Assembly: GCF_002968295.1 (NCBI RefSeq)
Contig: NZ_CP134399.1
Span: 3,906,001-3,970,000 of the forward strand
Length of the DNA stretch: 64,000 bases
Direction of reading: 5' to 3'
Source of the DNA: Mycobacterium sp. ITM-2016-00317
GTDB taxonomy: Bacteria > Actinomycetota > Actinomycetes > Mycobacteriales > Mycobacteriaceae
Below are positions 61,255 to 64,000 of the stretch, in pieces. The stretch's first letter is position 1, and each line of letters begins with the position of its first letter. Under the pieces are notes generated by a model, which saw only the letters and a program-made list of their open reading frames with translations, searched no databases and was not told where the DNA came from. Made by a program: the position numbers and the translations under genes.

Positions 61255-64000
61255 TCAACGCCGGTACACGCCGTTCTCGCCGAGCCGGGACGCCGGATCC
61301 AGCAACATCGCCGCCTCCTGAGCCTTCTCCGAGTGGTCACCGTCGAAACGCCGGTCGGCAGGCCGCTCGAACATCGGCGGGCCGCCCGCGATCGCCGAGG
61401 CCAGCCTGCGCTGTCCGGCCAGTGCCCGCTCCTGAGCCTGGGCGGTGTAGGCCGCCCGCTGCTCGGGGGCCAGTGCGGCCAGGAACGCCTGCGGATGCAC
61501 CAGGGCGATCAGACCGGACACGTGACCGAACCCGAGACTGGTGACCAGACCCGCCTTCAGCGGGTACTTCTCGCCCAGCCGCAGCGTCTCGCGCGGCCAC
61601 ACGAAGTGCGCCGAGGTCGCCAGCTCGTCATCGACACAGTCCAGGCTGCGGTTCGGCGGGATGACCCCGTCGCGCAGAATCTGGCACAGGCCCATCAACT
61701 GGAATGCCGCGGCACCGCCCTTGCTGTGACCGGTCAGGGACTTCTGGCTCACCACGAACAACGGGTTGCCCGGGGCACGGCCCAACGCGTCGGCCAGCCG
61801 CTCGTGCAGCTCGGTCTCGTTGGGATCGTTGGCCAGCGTCGACGTGTCGTGCTTGGACACCACAGCGATGTCGTCGGCACCCACACCCAGCTTGGCCAGC
61901 GAACGGGCCAGCTGCGACTCCGGGCCACCGCGGCCGGCGCCGAGGCCACCGAGGCCTGGTGCCGGGATCGAGGTGTGCACACCGTCGGCGAAGCTCTGCG
62001 CGTAGCCGACCACAGCCAGCACCGGCAGGCCCATCTGAAGCGCCAGCGCACCGTTGGCCAGCAGGATCGTGCCGCCACCCTGAGCTTCCAGGAAGCCGAG
62101 GCGGCGCCGGTCGTTGGCACGGGAGAACCGCGAGTCGCTGATGCCCTTGGCCCGCATCGTCTCGGTGTCGGCGGTGGCCGCCATGTCACCGAAGCCGATG
62201 ATCGCTTCCAGGGTCAGGTCGTCGAAGCCGCCTGCGACCACGAATTCGGCCTTGCCCAACCGGATCTTGTCGACGCCCTCCTCGACCGACACCGCGACCG
62301 TGGCGCACGCGGCGACCGGGTGCACCATCGCGCCGTAGCCGCCGACGTAGGACTGCATCACGTGTGCGGCAACCACATTCGGCAGGACTTCCTGCAGGAT
62401 GTCGTTCGGCTTGCTCCGCCCCAGCAGGTTTCCGTGGTACATGGTCTGCATCGAGGTCATGCCGCCCATGCCGGTGCCCTGCGTGGAGGCCACCTGACTC
62501 GGGTGCACCCAGCGCAGCAGCTCGGTGGGGGTGAAGCCCGAGGACAGGAACGCGTCCACCGTGGCGACGATGTTCCACAGCGCCACCCGGTCGATCGACG
62601 TCGCCATGTCGGGGCTGATGCCCCACACGGTCGGGTCGAAGCCGGTCGGAATCTGGGCGCCGACGGTCCGCGAGAGCTTGGTCTTGCGCGGAACGCGGAT
62701 CTCGGTGCCCGCCTTGCGGATCACCTCCCAGTCGCCCGAATCCGGGATCGGCCGGGCCGCGGTGTGCTCGGGATCGAACTCGACGAACGCCCGCGCGTCG
62801 GCCTCGCTGGACACCACGAACCGGAAGTCCTTGTCCAGGAAGACACTGACCAGCAGCGGCGACGCGTGATCGGGGTCGATCGCGCCGTCGTCGACAAACT
62901 CGCGGATGCCGCAACGGCTCACGACCTCGTCGTGGTAGCGCTCCACGATCTCCGACTCGTCGATGAGCTCACCGGACTCGCTGTCGTACCAACCCGGTCG
63001 GGGATCGTCCTCCCACTTGATCAGGCCGGTGGTCCACGCCAGCTCCAGTACGCCCGCGGCCGAGAGCTCGTTGTCGACCTCCATCTCGTAGCGCGTGCGC
63101 GACGACCCGTACGGGCCCAGCTCGGCGCCACCGACGATGACGACCATGTCGGCCGGGTCGATGTCGAGGTCGGCCCACTCCGGCGCGGGCGCGGTGACCG
63201 CGGGCCGTGGGGGTGACGGCAGCGCGGCGATCAGGTGATCGGCGGCCTCGTCGTCCTCGTCCTCGTCGGCCGGGGCGGACGTCGCATCCTCACGGGCCTT
63301 GGTGGCCAGCGCGGACAGATCCAGCTCCGCTTCGGCCAGTCCGCCGGTCAGGTCCGCCTGCACGGGTTCGCGGGCGGCGGCCACCTTGGTCTCCACGTCG
63401 CACAGATCGAGCAGCATGCTCGCCATCTGCTCGGTGGAGTAGGTGGTCACGCCCGCTTCCTCGACCGCGTCGACGATGACGTCGTTGTGACCCATCAGTC
63501 CGGTCCCGCGGGTCCAGCCGATCAGCGCGTGCGCGAGGCTGACGCGCTGCGCCCATGAGGTTTCGGCCTTCCAGCGGGCCACGACCGCGTCCAGCGCGGC
63601 CTTGGACTCGCCGTAGGCGCCGTCGCCGCCGAACATCCCGCGGTTCGGGGATCCCGGCAGCACCACGTGCAGCCGGGCCGCGATGTCCCGGTCGGAGCTG
63701 ATGTGCGACAGCCCGCCGATGAGCCGTTGCACGGCCCACAGCAGCACCTTCATCTCCATCTCGGAACGCGAGCCCGCGTCGGAGAGGTCTCCCCCGACCC
63801 GCGGTGCGGCGAACGGGAACAGCAGCGTCGGGGTCAGCGCGTCCTTGAGGTGGATCGACTTGGGCCCGAGGCTCTCGGTCTGTTCGGTGCCGACCCACTC
63901 GACGAGCGCGTCGATGTCGTTGTAGGAGGCCATGTTCGCCGGCAGCACCCACAGCTTCGCACCGAACCGGGCATTGTCGCGGTAGAGCTGACGGTAGAAC
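61255..64000 (-). CDS. fas: Type I fatty acid synthase, C-terminal part (partial)
   Basis: The frame is open to the window edge and gives about the last 915 of roughly 3070 residues. The window begins within the ketoreductase domain (FGGDGAYGESKAALDAVVARW, cut, YxxxK-type). An acidic linker (DEDEDDEAADH) follows. The ketosynthase domain has Cys in PVAACATVAVS, His in VSKHDTSTLANDP and His in KSLTGHSKGGA. FAS-I makes the C16-C26 acyl-CoAs that feed phospholipids and mycolates. Downstream acpS activates its ACP. Confidence 0.95.
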   Translation of the reverse strand, partial: FYRQLYRDNARFGAKLWVLPANMASYNDIDALVEWVGTEQTESLGPKSIHLKDALTPTLLFPFAAPRVGGDLSDAGSRSEMEMKVLLWAVQRLIGGLSHISSDRDIAARLHVVLPGSPNRGMFGGDGAYGESKAALDAVVARWKAETSWAQRVSLAHALIGWTRGTGLMGHNDVIVDAVEEAGVTTYSTEQMASMLLDLCDVETKVAAAREPVQADLTGGLAEAELDLSALATKAREDATSAPADEDEDDEAADHLIAALPSPPRPAVTAPAPEWADLDIDPADMVVIVGGAELGPYGSSRTRYEMEVDNELSAAGVLELAWTTGLIKWEDDPRPGWYDSESGELIDESEIVERYHDEVVSRCGIREFVDDGAIDPDHASPLLVSVFLDKDFRFVVSSEADARAFVEFDPEHTAARPIPDSGDWEVIRKAGTEIRVPRKTKLSRTVGAQIPTGFDPTVWGISPDMATSIDRVALWNIVATVDAFLSSGFTPTELLRWVHPSQVASTQGTGMGGMTSMQTMYHGNLLGRSKPNDILQEVLPNVVAAHVMQSYVGGYGAMVHPVAACATVAVSVEEGVDKIRLGKAEFVVAGGFDDLTLEAIIGFGDMAATADTETMRAKGISDSRFSRANDRRRLGFLEAQGGGTILLANGALALQMGLPVLAVVGYAQSFADGVHTSIPAPGLGGLGAGRGGPESQLARSLAKLGVGADDIAVVSKHDTSTLANDPNETELHERLADALGRAPGNPLFVVSQKSLTGHSKGGAAAFQLMGLCQILRDGVIPPNRSLDCVDDELATSAHFVWPRETLRLGEKYPLKAGLVTSLGFGHVSGLIALVHPQAFLAALAPEQRAAYTAQAQERALAGQRRLASAIAGGPPMFERPADRRFDGDHSEKAQEAAMLLDPASRLGENGVYRR

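Overview
The window is high-GC chromosomal DNA of a mycobacterium, most likely a fast-growing Mycolicibacterium. No species can be named from the sequence alone. The evidence is gene order: pepN, Rv2469c, glbO, Rv2474c-Rv2475c-gdh, Rv2477c, Rv2478c, plsB2-plsC-Rv2484c, echA14, bkdCBA, citE-MaoC-fadE19-accA1-accD1, bkaR, Rv2507, Rv2508c, cmrA, Rv2510c, orn, tRNA-His, ldtB, bcp, Rv2522c, acpS and fas run in the same order and orientation as M. tuberculosis Rv2467-Rv2524c. Genes specific to slow growers (aglA, scoA/B, fadD35, PE26, IS1081) are absent. Many genes start with GTG and overlap the previous stop by four bases.

Layout. 1-4100: end of pepN, two HNH nucleases, small conserved proteins, group II truncated haemoglobin, thioesterase. 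4097-11352: large NAD-glutamate dehydrogenase, ABC-F translation factor, second SSB. 11657-19209: a CopD-CtaG fusion broken by a frameshift, then glycerolipid acyltransferases plsB2, plsC and a WS/DGAT protein. 19308-24610: tRNA-Arg and lineage-variable hydrolases, a TetR pair and a secreted PE-PPE-domain protein. 24615-36413: echA14 and the leucine/branched-chain keto-acid degradation cluster, with its TetR repressor and two palindromic operators. 36435-44340: small membrane proteins, S9 peptidase, MmpS-like protein, MFS transporter, mycolate reductase, HerA-like ATPase, oligoribonuclease, tRNA-His.

44347-55019 is an accessory segment between tRNA-His and ldtB. It begins with a strong terminator and a decayed SDR remnant. 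It carries a seven-gene minus-strand operon: IMPase-like phosphatase, small membrane protein, SSS symporter, M20 carbamoylase-type amidohydrolase, amidase, and two choline-kinase/APH-like kinases. Divergent GntR/UTRA and LuxR regulators and a second amidase follow. This looks like uptake and breakdown of an amide or ureido compound passing through a phosphorylated intermediate. The substrate is unknown, and this is the best candidate for an undescribed pathway. 55197-64000 returns to the core: ldtB (frameshifted), tRNA-Lys, bcp, M20 dipeptidase, FNT-family channel, acpS and the 3' end of fas.

Three conserved genes (copD-ctaG, plsC, ldtB) each differ from an intact frame by exactly one base in a GC-rich run. 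In plsC this removes the stop codon and joins it in frame to plsB2. Base-calling error is at least as likely as real mutation. No CRISPR array, prophage, insertion sequence or rRNA was seen.
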